From positions 1 to 42,043 of the forward strand of contig JAICMI010000006.1 in the NCBI GenBank assembly GCA_025929315.1: a stretch of 42,043 nucleotides of DNA, written 5' to 3'. The translations under genes were made by a program, and so were the position numbers. Below the pieces are notes generated by a model. It had not been told where the DNA came from, searched no databases, and worked only from the letters and a program-made list of their open reading frames with translations. The DNA is from Frankiaceae bacterium. Its GTDB lineage: Bacteria; Actinomycetota; Actinomycetes; JAFAQI01. Each line of letters starts with the position of its first letter. Within the stretch, counting starts at the first letter, position 1. Shown piece by piece: positions 33,279 to 41,489 of the stretch.

Positions 33279-34367
33279 TTGCCTGCCGAACACGTCGCGG
33301 TCATCACTCGAGACGCAGGCCTCACCGCGGAGGTGCGGCGGCTCGCTGCGCTGGCCGGCCGCAGCGTCGCGGTCGTCGGTCAGGTCGCGGACTGCGTCAG
33401 GGTCTGCCGGGCCGCGGCCCTGGTGGTCCTCGACGCCGCGGCCGCTGACCTCCTCGACGACGCGCTGCCGCTGGCTGACCTCGTCGTAGTGACGGACGAC
33501 CCGCATCGCGTCGCGAGCTGGGAGCTGGCGGTCCGAGCCGGTGCGCGCCGGGTTCTGACGCTGCCTGCTGACACCGCTGTGCTCCTCGATCTCCTTGCGC
33601 TGGCCGGTGAACGCCCGGGTCCGTCGGGCCCACTCATCGGCGTCGTCGGTGGCTGCGGTGGTGCCGGCGCCTCGGTGCTCACGGTGGCTCTGGGTTGGGC
33701 CTTCGGCCGCGCCGGCCGACCGACGACCGTCGTGGACCTCGACGTCGGTGGTGGAGGTCTCGACGTCCTGGTCGGGCTCGAGCGCGTGGAGGGGTTGCGC
33801 TGGGGTGACCTGGTCGACGCGCGCGGTGTGGTGGCGTCGGCTTCCCTGCGCACGCAACTGCCGGCCGTCGACGGGCTCGCCGTCTTGTCGACCGTTGGTG
33901 GTTCACCGGGAAATGGCGCTGCCGGCCCGTCGCTGCCCGGTCGCGCTGCGATGACCTCGGTTCTTGCGGCCGCGCGCCGCGGTGGCGACGTCGTGGTCGC
34001 TGATGTCCCGCGCTACCCGGACGACGATGTCTGCAGTGTCGTCGCCAGCTGCGACGCAATGCTGATCGTTGTGCCCGCCCAGGTGCGTGCAGTCGCCGCT
34101 GCTGCAGGCGTGGTACGAAACGTCCGCGTCCTGTGCAACGACATCCATCTAGCTGTGCGCAGTGACGGACGCGGCGGACTGCATGAGCGCGACGTCGCAA
34201 ACGCTCTTGAGCTGCCGCTCACGGCGGTGGTGCGGACGGAGTCACGGCTCAGCGCCGCTGTCGAACGTGGCTTGCTCGTGCCAGCCTTGCGCAAGTCCGC
34301 GCTTGCACGCACGGCGCATGCATTGGTCGGCCGCTTGTGCGGCACCGCAACCGAGCAGGCGTCATGA
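33279..34367 (+). CDS. ssd: Septum-site-determining protein Ssd / CpaE-like
   Basis: A 362-residue protein. TTG 33279 is chosen because GAGGAGG lies 5 bases upstream; GTG 33273 is two codons earlier. Residues 1-110 look like a degenerate receiver domain. Residues 118-350 form a MinD/ParA-like fold (IGVVGGCGGAGAS at 120-132, VVDLDVGGGGLDVLVG, DVVVADVPRYPDDDV). The P-loop lacks both the signature lysine (C126) and the catalytic lysine (A131), so ATP hydrolysis is doubtful. In Tad systems CpaE-type proteins localise the pilus machine; M. tuberculosis Rv3660c was linked to septum control. The stop overlaps tadA (ATGA). Confidence 0.88.
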   Translation: MPAEHVAVITRDAGLTAEVRRLAALAGRSVAVVGQVADCVRVCRAAALVVLDAAAADLLDDALPLADLVVVTDDPHRVASWELAVRAGARRVLTLPADTAVLLDLLALAGERPGPSGPLIGVVGGCGGAGASVLTVALGWAFGRAGRPTTVVDLDVGGGGLDVLVGLERVEGLRWGDLVDARGVVASASLRTQLPAVDGLAVLSTVGGSPGNGAAGPSLPGRAAMTSVLAAARRGGDVVVADVPRYPDDDVCSVVASCDAMLIVVPAQVRAVAAAAGVVRNVRVLCNDIHLAVRSDGRGGLHERDVANALELPLTAVVRTESRLSAAVERGLLVPALRKSALARTAHALVGRLCGTATEQAS

Positions 34368-35509
34368 GCCGACTCGATGATGCGTTGTTGTCCGACGTAA
34401 GACGCAACGTCGGTGCGGTCGCGGATCCCGTCGCAGTTGCACGGGAGGTGCGCCGGCATTCGGTCGTCGCCGGCACCACACAGATGCTCGAGTCAACTGG
34501 TGCCGTCGTCGACGAAGTCGTCGGAGCCGGCGTGCTCCAACAGTTCTTGTACGACGAGAACGTCTCCGATGTGCTCGTCAACGGACCGGGCCCGGTCTGG
34601 GTCGACCGAGGTGGCGGGCCGGTGGCAACCGACGTCGTGCTCGAGGACGAGCAGACTGTGCGACGTCTCGCGCAACGTCTTGTCGCGGCCTGCGGCCGTC
34701 GCCTCGATGACGCAGTGCCCTACGCGGACGCCCGACTTGCGGACGGCACGCGACTGCATGCCGTCCTGCCGCCGTTGTCACCCGGCGGCACGTTGCTGTC
34801 GCTGCGGCTGCCGCCACGGCGCACATTCACGTTGGCGGACCTTGTGCGCGTCGGTTCGATGCCCGCTGCTGCCGTGGATCTCTTGCACGACGTCATGAGC
34901 AAGCGAATCGCATTTGTCATCAGCGGCGGCACCGGCACCGGCAAGACGACCGTCCTGTCGACGCTGTTGTCGCTCGTGAGTCCCGCCGAACGCATGGTGC
35001 TGGTCGAGGATGCGATCGAGCTCAAGCCGCGACATCCACACGTCGTCCGACTCGAGTCGCGATTGGCCAACGCCGAAGGTGCCGGCGGCGTCGACCTGTC
35101 CGTTCTGGTTCGGCAGGCCTTGAGGATGCGCCCCGATCGCCTTGTGGTGGGCGAAGTGCGTGGGCGCGAGGTCGTTGACCTGCTCGCTGCCCTGAACACG
35201 GGCCACGAGGGTGGTGCGAGCACGCTCCATGCCAACCGTGCCGAACACGTACCCGCACGGTTCGAGGCCCTCGGCGTCGCCGCGGGGTTGTCTCGTGAGG
35301 CGGTGCACAGCCAGTTGGCCGCTGCGATCGAACTTGTCTTGCATGTCCGTCGCAGCGCCGACGGACATCGCCGGATCGCCGGCATCGCCGTCGTAGAACC
35401 CGACGTCGGCGGCCTCGTGCGCGTTCGCCCTGCAGTGCGGTTCGACAGCGACGGCGTGTCAGACGGTGCCCTGGCGGCTGATCTCTATCGGCGATTGGCG
35501 GCCGGTTGA
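34364..35509 (+). CDS. tadA: TadA/CpaF-type pilus assembly ATPase
   Basis: A 381-residue secretion ATPase from ATG 34364. The N-terminal domain contains LYDENVSDVLVNGPGPVWVD, typical of CpaF. Walker A is GGTGTGKT (188-195), the Asp box is MVLVEDAIELKPRHPHVVRL, Walker B is DRLVVGEVRG, and the His box is NTGHEGGASTLHAN. It powers export of the Flp pilin at the membrane. It overlaps ssd and tadB by 4 and 1 bases, so the whole operon is translationally coupled. M. tuberculosis Rv3659c is the equivalent. Confidence 0.95.
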   Translation: MSRLDDALLSDVRRNVGAVADPVAVAREVRRHSVVAGTTQMLESTGAVVDEVVGAGVLQQFLYDENVSDVLVNGPGPVWVDRGGGPVATDVVLEDEQTVRRLAQRLVAACGRRLDDAVPYADARLADGTRLHAVLPPLSPGGTLLSLRLPPRRTFTLADLVRVGSMPAAAVDLLHDVMSKRIAFVISGGTGTGKTTVLSTLLSLVSPAERMVLVEDAIELKPRHPHVVRLESRLANAEGAGGVDLSVLVRQALRMRPDRLVVGEVRGREVVDLLAALNTGHEGGASTLHANRAEHVPARFEALGVAAGLSREAVHSQLAAAIELVLHVRRSADGHRRIAGIAVVEPDVGGLVRVRPAVRFDSDGVSDGALAADLYRRLAAG

Positions 35510-36213
35510 TGACGGCAATGTTCGCCGCGCTTTCGCTTGCCTTGTCAGTGCTGCTTGTTCGCCGGCCGGGTTCGTCTCGCGACCGTTTGATCCACCTGCA
35601 AGCCGCTGCACATCCGTCCCGTGAGCCGCAGCTGGTCGCCCGTTGGCTGAGCTCTTGGCGTCGTCGTCGGCAAGTCACGCAGCGGGAGTCGGAGGTGCTC
35701 GAGGTCGTGTTTGCTCTTGCGGCGGAGTTGCGTGCCGGTCGACCGCCGGGGCGAGCCCTTGCGCTCGTCGCTTCATCGGCCGAGTCGTTGCGACCGCTCC
35801 TCACAGCTGCCGCGGCCGCAGTCGACGCGGGCGCACGTCCCGGTGAGGAACTCGCCCGTATCGGAAGCCTTCCAGGTTGCGCCGGCCTGCGTCCGGTGGC
35901 GGCGGCGTGGACGGTTACGGAGTCGGCAGGAGGCGCGGTCGCTGACGTCCTCGACCGTTTGGGTGAGGTCCTCGAAGCAGAGCGCCAGGCCCGAGATGCG
36001 CTTGCGGCCGCGCTGGCCGGACCGCGCGCGACGATGGTCCTGCTCGCGGGGTTGCCTGTCCTCGGGCTCGTGCTCGGAGAGTCGCTCGGTGCGGACCCCG
36101 TCGGATTGCTCGTTCGCCGTCCGCTCGGCTGGGCACTGCTGGCCGTCGGAGGGCTGCTGGACGGCGCGGGTGTTCTCTGGACCCGGTTGCTGGTCCGTCG
36201 AGCGCTGCGGTGA
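35509..36213 (+). CDS. tadB: TadB-like type II secretion F-domain protein
   Basis: A 234-residue membrane protein from ATG 35509, sharing its A with the tadA stop. A TTG just before is an alternative. A membrane helix opens the protein (AMFAALSLALSVLLV). The cytoplasmic T2SSF domain follows: EVVFALAAELRAGRPPGRAL, AAVDAGARPGEELARIGSLPGC and AWTVTESAGGAVADVLDRLGEVL. Two closing helices are near 175 and 205. It is short for TadB, as in other actinobacterial Tad loci. It forms the inner-membrane platform with TadC. Confidence 0.9.
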   Translation: MTAMFAALSLALSVLLVRRPGSSRDRLIHLQAAAHPSREPQLVARWLSSWRRRRQVTQRESEVLEVVFALAAELRAGRPPGRALALVASSAESLRPLLTAAAAAVDAGARPGEELARIGSLPGCAGLRPVAAAWTVTESAGGAVADVLDRLGEVLEAERQARDALAAALAGPRATMVLLAGLPVLGLVLGESLGADPVGLLVRRPLGWALLAVGGLLDGAGVLWTRLLVRRALR

Positions 36214-36899
36214 GTCTTGCGGCCCTCGCCGTCGTGGGCGCGGTGTTGTGCTGGCCCAGCCGGCCGCGCCCACAGACGCGCCTGCGCGTCCCGAACGGAC
36301 CGTGTGAGCCGCCGCCGCCACCGCTGGCGGGCGTTCGACGCCCGTTGGTGATCACGGCCGTCGTGGCCATCGGGGCGCTGATGCTCGTCGGCGCGCCCTG
36401 GTGGTTTGCCGGCCTGCTCGCCGTCGCAGCTGTCGCCGGTGCTCGAGCCCGACCAGTCGAAGCCGCTGCACCGGATGAGATTCCGGTCATCGCGGACTTG
36501 ATGGCGGCCTGCCTGTTCGCCGGCGCGGGGGTCGGTGACGCGCTTGCAGCGTCGCTGGTTGCCTCGGGGCCGTGGCTGCGTGCTCGTAGCGAGCCTGTGG
36601 TCTCTGCACTGCGCGCGGGCGAGCTGCCCGAAGAGGCTTGGCGACCTTGGCTGGAGGACCAACGCCTCGCGCCCGTCGCGCGGACGTGCATCCGCACGGC
36701 GGGATCTGGCGCGGCTGCGGCGAGCGAGCTGACACGGGTGGCCGCACGTGTTCGCGCGGCGCAACGTGGCGAGCGCCAGCAGCGCGTCGCCCGTGCCTCC
36801 GTCTGGATCGTGTTGCCGCTCGGGACCTGCTTCCTGCCCGCGTTCGTCGCGGTCGGCGTCGTACCGCTGGTCGTCAGCCTCGTCTCTCGGCTGCACTGA
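36210..36899 (+). CDS. tadC: TadC-like type II secretion F-domain protein
   Basis: A 229-residue membrane protein from GTG 36210, overlapping tadB by four bases. Hydrophobic helices occur at the N-terminus (LAALAVVGAVLCW), about 46-78 (LVITAVVAIGALMLV, WFAGLLAVAAVAG) and at the end (VWIVLPLGTCFLPAFVAVGVVPLVV). The central F-domain motif is IPVIADLMAACLFAGAGVGDAL. It pairs with TadB as platform protein. It is followed by a 140-base spacer with strong palindromes before the pilin gene. Confidence 0.88.
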   Translation: MSLAALAVVGAVLCWPSRPRPQTRLRVPNGPCEPPPPPLAGVRRPLVITAVVAIGALMLVGAPWWFAGLLAVAAVAGARARPVEAAAPDEIPVIADLMAACLFAGAGVGDALAASLVASGPWLRARSEPVVSALRAGELPEEAWRPWLEDQRLAPVARTCIRTAGSGAAAASELTRVAARVRAAQRGERQQRVARASVWIVLPLGTCFLPAFVAVGVVPLVVSLVSRLH

Positions 36900-36983
36900 C
36901 CCACAGCCTCCGCCTTGCCGCCCGGCGTCCACATCTGTGCCTCTCGATCGCCATGACGGCCGCCATGGACCTGATCGTGTGCA

Positions 36984-37003
36984 TGCCGGACGCGCGTCCG
37001 GCA
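36984..37003. terminator. 20-bp perfect palindrome between tadC and flp
   Basis: TGCCGGACGC followed by its exact reverse complement, with no spacer, lies 36 bases before the pilin ATG. A second inverted pair (GCCGGC...GCCGGC) follows at about 37009-37024. Such hairpins between machinery and pilin genes may separate or stabilise the pilin mRNA. It could also be an operator. Confidence 0.45.
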
Positions 37004-37039
37004 CCGCGCCGGCCGGTTGCCGGCACGAGAGGAGTCGAC

Positions 37040-37225
37040 ATGCGTCGCGCGATTCGGGCCCTTCAGGTGCGAGGGGACGACGGCATGACCGTGGCGGAAT
37101 ACGCCGTCGGCACTGTCGCTGCCTGTGGCTTCGGTGGAGTTCTCTACAAGATTCTGACCAGCTCGCCGGTGATCAGTCTGGTCACTGACGTCATCAGCAA
37201 AGCGCTGCACATCGGATTGTTCTAG
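37040..37225 (+). CDS. flp: Flp-type pilin (DUF4244-like)
   Basis: A 61-residue prepilin from ATG 37040 with GAGAGGAG upstream. The peptidase site is G15|M16-T-V-A-E20-Y21: glycine before the cut and glutamate at +5, followed by tyrosine, the Flp signature. The hydrophobic helix VGTVAACGFGGVLYKILTSSPVI and a short tail complete a mature pilin of 46 residues. No prepilin peptidase gene is in the window. M. tuberculosis Rv3656c is the equivalent. It should be the major subunit of the pilus made by the neighbouring genes. Confidence 0.9.
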   Translation: MRRAIRALQVRGDDGMTVAEYAVGTVAACGFGGVLYKILTSSPVISLVTDVISKALHIGLF

Positions 37226-37231
37226 ACCGGC

Positions 37232-37648
37232 ATGAGGACCCGGCCCGACCGGAGCGCGGCTGCCGACCCGGTCGGGCCGCGGTCCACAAGACGCTCCGAC
37301 GACCGCGGCATGGTGACCGCGGAGTTCGTCGTCGTTCTTCCAGCCATCGTGCTTGCCATGCTGATGGGCCTCGCGGCCGTGTCGGCGATGACCATGCGCA
37401 TGCGCTGCGCCGATGCCGCCGAAGTCGGTGCGAGGCTCGCCGCGCGTGGCGAGACTGCCGATGCGGTCGTCGCGGCCGCTCGCCGTGCGGCGCCCGCAGG
37501 CGCCGTCGTCCGGCTGCAGACGACCTCGAGCACCGTGCAGGTCACGGTCACTGCTCGCTCGTCGTTCCTGCCGGTGGGCTCGTGGCTTCCCTCCATCGGA
37601 GTCGGCGGGCGCTTCATCCAGGACCGCGAGCCAGGCCCGCCTCCGTGA
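37232..37648 (+). CDS. tadE: TadE-like pseudopilin
   Basis: A 138-residue protein from ATG 37232, 6 bases after flp. A long polar head (about 26 residues) precedes the prepilin-like site DRG|MVTAEFVVVLPAIVLAML, with glutamate at +5. The mature protein has a beta-rich periplasmic domain (TTSSTVQVTVTARSSFLPVG). TadE proteins are minor pseudopilins needed for Flp pilus assembly. The stop overlaps the next ATG by one base. Confidence 0.88.
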   Translation: MRTRPDRSAAADPVGPRSTRRSDDRGMVTAEFVVVLPAIVLAMLMGLAAVSAMTMRMRCADAAEVGARLAARGETADAVVAAARRAAPAGAVVRLQTTSSTVQVTVTARSSFLPVGSWLPSIGVGGRFIQDREPGPPP

Positions 37649-38034
37649 TGCGCGACTCGGATGGCTCAGCGACGGTCTGGGCGATCTCCGTCCTCCTCGT
37701 GGTGTGGGCCGCGGCAGCAGTCGCATCACTCGAGGTTGCCGCGGTGCAGGTGCGCCACCACGCCGCTGCCGCCGCGGACGCTGCCGCACTCGCCGCCGCC
37801 GCCGAAGGCGGGCGCGACCCTGCGGCTGCCTGTGCGGCCGCCCGCACGGCTGCTGAGCGAGTCAGCGCACGCCTGACGGCCTGCGCCATGACCGGGCCCT
37901 ACGCCGTCGTGGCCGTCGCGGTCTCACCGCCGGTTCCGCTCACCTGGGCCGGGCCGGTCGTCGTACGCGCGCGGGCGGGACCCGCAGACACCGCTGGAGT
38001 GCGACAAAAGCTGACAACCCCGGCGGCGTCGTAA
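37648..38034 (+). CDS. TadE/G-like protein of the Rv3654c family
   Basis: A 128-residue protein from ATG 37648. It opens DSDGSATVWAISVLLVVWAAAAVASLE, a pseudopilin-like helix after DG|SATVW but without the +5 glutamate. An Ala-rich helix with VRHHAAAAADAAALAAAAEG follows. This ADAAALAAA block and the closing beta strands are those of TadG/Rv3654c-type minor proteins. It ends the Tad operon, and a hairpin follows at 38041. Confidence 0.85.
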   Translation: MRDSDGSATVWAISVLLVVWAAAAVASLEVAAVQVRHHAAAAADAAALAAAAEGGRDPAAACAAARTAAERVSARLTACAMTGPYAVVAVAVSPPVPLTWAGPVVVRARAGPADTAGVRQKLTTPAAS

Positions 38035-38040
38035 CCTGAC

Positions 38041-38087
38041 GCCATCCACGTCGTTGCTCCGCGTGACGAAGCAATCACGTGGATGGC
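38041..38087 (+). terminator. Terminator hairpin after the Tad operon
   Basis: GCCATCCACGT (38041-38051) pairs perfectly with ACGTGGATGGC (38077-38087). An inner stem TTGCT/AGCAA (38054-38058 with 38070-38074) continues it. The structure lies 6 bases after the last Tad gene and 15 bases before the sortase start. There is no T tail, so it may only attenuate. Confidence 0.6.
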
Positions 38088-38101
38088 GAGCAGGAGGGGT
38101 A

Positions 38102-38848
38102 GTGCCGCAGGACATCGGGCCAGGCAGCAACTCTGCCGCGTCGTTTCTGCCGGTTGCCGGCGCTCCGCGCAGCCTGCGGGCCCTCGCCGCCCTCAGTCTC
38201 AAGCGAAGCGGTGGCCGGCGCGCCGTCGAGCTCGTCGCCGCGATCCTGGCTCTGTCCGGGGTCGCCATGTTCGCGTTCCCGGCGGTGACGGACGTGTTCA
38301 ACCGCTACCAGCAGCGCCACGTCCAGCTCAAGCTCGCCGATCCCTCCTTTCAGCAGCTCTACCAAGAGCACCGGATCCCCGTAGGCAAGGGCCTGACGCG
38401 GCTGGTGATCGACAACAGCCGGGTCAAGGTCAACACGGTGGTCGTCGAAGGCACCACGCTCGCGGCGCTCGAGGCAGGCGCCGGCCACTACGTCGACACC
38501 CCCTTTCCCTGTGAGCAGGGCAATGTGGGCATCGCCGGGCACCGCACGACCTACGGCCGACCGTTCAACAAGATCGACCAGATGCGCCCGGGCGACACGA
38601 TCGACCTGATCACTCCGTTCGCGCGCTGCACCTACCAGGTGGTCCGGCCGTTCAGCGGTCACTCAAACCCGTGGGTAGTTCTGCCGAACGACTACTCAGT
38701 AGTCGGTCAGGGTGGTGCCTTGGGCTCAGGCCAGTGGCTCACTCTGACCAGCTGCCATCCGCTCGGCAGTGACAGCCATCGCATCGTGCTCCGGCTGAAG
38801 CTGGTCAAGGAGACGTTCGTCCACCGCTCGAAGGCGAGCTCGACATGA
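38102..38848 (+). CDS. Class E sortase
   Basis: A 248-residue protein from GTG 38102 with AGGAGGGG directly upstream. One membrane helix (about 42-60, VELVAAILALSGVAMFAF) anchors it. The sortase core has H147 (IAGHRTTYG), C218 (LTLTSCHP) and R227 (SHRIVL). The LTSCHP block and the length fit the actinobacterial class E/F group. Two further cysteines (C137, C176) may form a disulfide. It overlaps the next gene by four bases, which suggests a dedicated partner. The LPXTG protein at 12161 is the only clear sorting-signal protein in the window. Confidence 0.9.
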   Translation: MPQDIGPGSNSAASFLPVAGAPRSLRALAALSLKRSGGRRAVELVAAILALSGVAMFAFPAVTDVFNRYQQRHVQLKLADPSFQQLYQEHRIPVGKGLTRLVIDNSRVKVNTVVVEGTTLAALEAGAGHYVDTPFPCEQGNVGIAGHRTTYGRPFNKIDQMRPGDTIDLITPFARCTYQVVRPFSGHSNPWVVLPNDYSVVGQGGALGSGQWLTLTSCHPLGSDSHRIVLRLKLVKETFVHRSKASST

Positions 38849-40050
38849 ACCTGCGTCCCATCGCCCGGGTCGGGGTGCCCGTCGGCATCGCGCTCACCGT
38901 GGTCGGCATGGCCGCCGCTCCTGCGCTCGCCGCCACCGACATCTCGGTCAACGCGGGTGGTGGCGACCTCTCCGACGGTGCGGTCATCGATCACAACGCC
39001 ACCGTGACGGTCAAAGGCACCACAGATGCGACTGCCAGCTCCCGGCAGCTCAAGCTCTCGGTCGACGCCCCCGGCAGATCCGCCTACACGCTGAAAACGG
39101 GTACGGCGTCCCCCCTTCAGAAGGGCCAGCTGTCGGCCGGCTTGGACACCAGCTGCCCGGACTGGAGCTCGAGTCCGTGCGTCGAGGCAGTGAACGGGAC
39201 CTACACGTTCACCTTCTCCGCCGGCTCGGCTGACTCGTCGACGACGGTGCAGCTACGCGTTCCCCCGGCGGCCCCGACCGGTTTCCAGGCGCACAGCAAC
39301 GGCACCGTCGTTTCCTTCGCGTGGAACGCCAACAGCGAACCTGACCTGATGGGCTACGACATCGTCGACGGCGCCGGCAACGACGTCACCCCGGGCGGCA
39401 TGGACGCCGGCTCCGTGTGTGACTCGAGCGGCTGCAACGTCAGCGTCGACTTCGGCTCGAGCGCGCAAGGCACCAGCCGCACGTTCAGCGTTCTCGCGCT
39501 GCGGCACACAGCGCCGGGCTCGGGTGGCTCCGTGAGCTCCGCCAGCTCTGACGGGCAGACTGTGGACTTCCCGGCCCCGCCGTCGCCGTCACCCTCCACC
39601 GGTCCAGGCGCCGGAGGCAGCGGCAGCGGCAACGGCGGCTCGACCGGTGGGTCGGGCCCGTCCGGTGGCGGCACGTCGACCGGCACTACCGGTAGCGCTG
39701 CGGGTCACGGCCCGCGCGCAGTGTCCGGCAAGCACGCGGCGGCCGACCTTCGTACATCCCTGCCCACGATCACCGCTGCCGGTGCGCCCGACCTCCCGAC
39801 CGTCCTCACCGAGGTCAAGCCACTGCCGCAGGGCAGCTACAAGCCAGTGCTGCCCTACGGCGACCAGATCGTCAAGAGCAAGAAGCCACAGCTGGCCGAG
39901 CACAACAACGCACAGCAGGCGTTCCAGGACTTTCGCAAGGTTCTGGACATCGGCGCCCTATGGCGTTCGCTCGGCGGCGCGGTCGTCCTGATGCTGGCCG
40001 CCGCTCACCTGCGCGCGTTCGTCGAGCGCGTCGAGCCTGACCAGCTGTAG
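38845..40050 (+). CDS. Secreted FN3-like protein with C-terminal membrane helix
   Basis: A 401-residue protein from ATG 38845, coupled to the sortase (ATGA). A signal peptide ends near ALA|A at 29-30. Residues 30-130 form a beta domain (LKLSVDAPGRSAYTLKTG) with a cysteine pair (DTSCPDWSSSPCVEA). An FN3-like domain follows (about 133-235: AAPTGFQAHSNGTVVSFAW, PDLMGYDIVDG) with a second cysteine pair. Residues 245-290 are a Gly/Ser/Thr linker. Near the end is a helix (LWRSLGGAVVLMLAAAHL) and a short charged tail. No LPXTG or LAXTG motif is seen before the helix. It is probably a membrane-anchored surface protein handled by or helping the sortase. The partner role is inferred. Confidence 0.82.
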   Translation: MNLRPIARVGVPVGIALTVVGMAAAPALAATDISVNAGGGDLSDGAVIDHNATVTVKGTTDATASSRQLKLSVDAPGRSAYTLKTGTASPLQKGQLSAGLDTSCPDWSSSPCVEAVNGTYTFTFSAGSADSSTTVQLRVPPAAPTGFQAHSNGTVVSFAWNANSEPDLMGYDIVDGAGNDVTPGGMDAGSVCDSSGCNVSVDFGSSAQGTSRTFSVLALRHTAPGSGGSVSSASSDGQTVDFPAPPSPSPSTGPGAGGSGSGNGGSTGGSGPSGGGTSTGTTGSAAGHGPRAVSGKHAAADLRTSLPTITAAGAPDLPTVLTEVKPLPQGSYKPVLPYGDQIVKSKKPQLAEHNNAQQAFQDFRKVLDIGALWRSLGGAVVLMLAAAHLRAFVERVEPDQL

Positions 40051-40072
40051 CCGGCGCGGAACTAGTCCGCGG

Positions 40073-40459
40073 TCACGTCATGCTGCGGTGCCGGCCGCCG
40101 GTACGGGTCGACGCGGGCTCTTCCGGGTAGGCGGACGCGTCGTCGGTGCGCTCGGCCGCGAGCTGCTGCTCGAGCCGTGCGTTCTCCGCCCGCAGCGAGT
40201 CGGCCTCGGCGCCACTTTGCTCCGCAGCCCGCCGCTCCCGGCGGCGCCGTGCCGCGCGCCCCAGCCCACCGGTGAACATCGCCAGCCCCAGTGCGAACAG
40301 CAGCCCCACCACCGCGCCGGCGATGAACAGGGCGCCGAGCGACAGATCGGTGATCGGCTGGTTGAACGCGATCGCATGCATGGTCGCGGTGTTCTGTACG
40401 ACGGCGTCCACGGCAAGCGCGACACACCCGAGCATCAACAACAGACCGAGCAACACCAT
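40073..40459 (-). CDS. Two-helix membrane protein with coiled-coil tail
   Basis: A 128-residue protein from ATG 40459, with AAGGAG 8 bases upstream; GTG 40468 overlaps that ribosome binding site and is less likely. Helix 1 is MVLLGLLLMLGCVALAVDAVV. Helix 2 is LGALFIAGAVVGLLFALGLAMF. A basic stretch (RRRRERR) and a coiled coil (ADSLRAENARLEQQLAAER) face the cytoplasm. It resembles LapA/DUF1049-type proteins in layout. Function is unknown. It lies convergent to the sortase pair and divergent from the STAS gene. Confidence 0.75.
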   Translation of the reverse strand: MVLLGLLLMLGCVALAVDAVVQNTATMHAIAFNQPITDLSLGALFIAGAVVGLLFALGLAMFTGGLGRAARRRRERRAAEQSGAEADSLRAENARLEQQLAAERTDDASAYPEEPASTRTGGRHRSMT

Positions 40460-40631
40460 CAGGCTCACTCCTTGATCGAATGGCGCCGACTGGGGCTTGG
40501 CCGGCTGCGTGCTTTGTCACCCCTTACCCGTGCGAGTCCGGCCTCACGCCCGGCCCCGGACCGGGTGCGTGATTGAATCTGTCGCTGGCGGGTAGCGCCG
40601 CTGCAAGTTCCTGAGGCCGCTGGAGGACCGC

Positions 40632-40973
40632 GTGGATCTGTCTTTGTCGACGAGGACTGAGGGCGACCGCACCGTCGTCACCGTTGGTGGTGAGATCGAC
40701 GTCTACACCGCCCCCAAGCTCCGCGAGCAGCTCATCGACCTCGTGTCGGGTGGCAACTACCACCTGGTGGTCGACATGGAGAGCGTCGATTTTCTCGACT
40801 CGACGGGGCTCGGCGTGCTGGTCGGCGGCCTCAAGCGCGTCCGCGCGCACGAGGGGTCATTGCGCCTCGTGTGCACGCAGGAGCGCATCCTCAAGATCTT
40901 CCGCATCACTGGCCTGACGAAGGTCTTCCCGATCCACGCCACGGTGGACGAAGCCCTCGCCGCCACCGACTGA
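40632..40973 (+). CDS. bldG: STAS-domain anti-anti-sigma factor (BldG-like)
   Basis: A 113-residue protein from GTG 40632 with GGAGGACC upstream. The STAS domain ([21 protein letters not shown]...) carries the phosphorylation serine S57 in [11 protein letters not shown]. The length, the serine position and the following RsbW-like and hppA genes match the bldG locus of Streptomyces. When unphosphorylated it should bind and hold the anti-sigma kinase. The cognate sigma factor is not in the window. Confidence 0.92.
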   Translation: MDLSLSTRTEGDRTVVTVGGEIDVYTAPKLREQLIDLVSGGNYHLVVDMESVDFLDSTGLGVLVGGLKRVRAHEGSLRLVCTQERILKIFRITGLTKVFPIHATVDEALAATD

Positions 40974-40983
40974 CCTCGCCCCG

Positions 40984-41460
40984 ATGCCGACGGTCGAGGT
41001 CAGCTTTACCGCGCTCCCGTCCCATGTGCGGACAGCGCGGCTGATCGCCCTCGCCGTCGCCCGGCGGGCGGGGGTCGACGAGCAGTTCCTCGACGAGGTG
41101 CGACTGGCCGTCGGCGAAGCGTGTTCCAGAGCGGTCAACGTGCACCAAGGCACTGGTCTGGACGCACCGATCGTCATGAGCCTGAGCGACGAGCAGGACC
41201 GGTTCTCCGTCGAGGTGACCGACCGCGGGCCACTGGAGGGTGCCGCGTCGGCTCCTGACCTCGACGACCTGGACGCGCAGGCGTTGACGGCCGAGGCCGA
41301 GTCCGACTCCGAGCCAATGCCCGACCTCCTGCCGCCGGGCTTCGGGCTCGCTGTCATCAGCGGGCTCGTCGAGGACGTCGCCGTCACCTCCGACACGACA
41401 GGCACGAGCGTGCGGATGACCTGGCCGGCGACCGATGTGATGGCTCCGGACGGGCGCTGA
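40984..41460 (+). CDS. RsbW-like anti-sigma serine kinase (HATPase)
   Basis: A 158-residue protein from ATG 40984, 10 bases after the STAS gene. The GHKL ATPase boxes are present: N box EVRLAVGEACSRAVNVH, G1 VEVTDRGPLEG and G2 LLPPGFGLAVISGLVEDV. The middle contains an acidic insert (ASAPDLDDLDAQAL, AEAESDSEPMPD). It should phosphorylate the BldG-like partner and bind a sigma factor, in a partner-switch module. The two genes are surely co-transcribed. Confidence 0.92.
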   Translation: MPTVEVSFTALPSHVRTARLIALAVARRAGVDEQFLDEVRLAVGEACSRAVNVHQGTGLDAPIVMSLSDEQDRFSVEVTDRGPLEGAASAPDLDDLDAQALTAEAESDSEPMPDLLPPGFGLAVISGLVEDVAVTSDTTGTSVRMTWPATDVMAPDGR

Positions 41461-41483
41461 CGCATTCCCCTGTAGGGCATGGC

Positions 41484-41489
41484 TAAACT
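41484..41489 (+). promoter_or_regulatory. Candidate -10 box of hppA
   Basis: TAAACT matches TANNNT and stands out in GC-rich surroundings, 84 bases before the hppA ATG. The -35 region is poor (TGACGC, spaced 20 bases). It fits a separate promoter for hppA with a leader of about 75 bases. Confidence 0.35.

Noticed and set aside
35022-37004. Minus-strand 660-codon frame across tadA-tadC
   Set aside because: Antisense to the Tad operon with Arg/Ser/Ala-rich chance composition.
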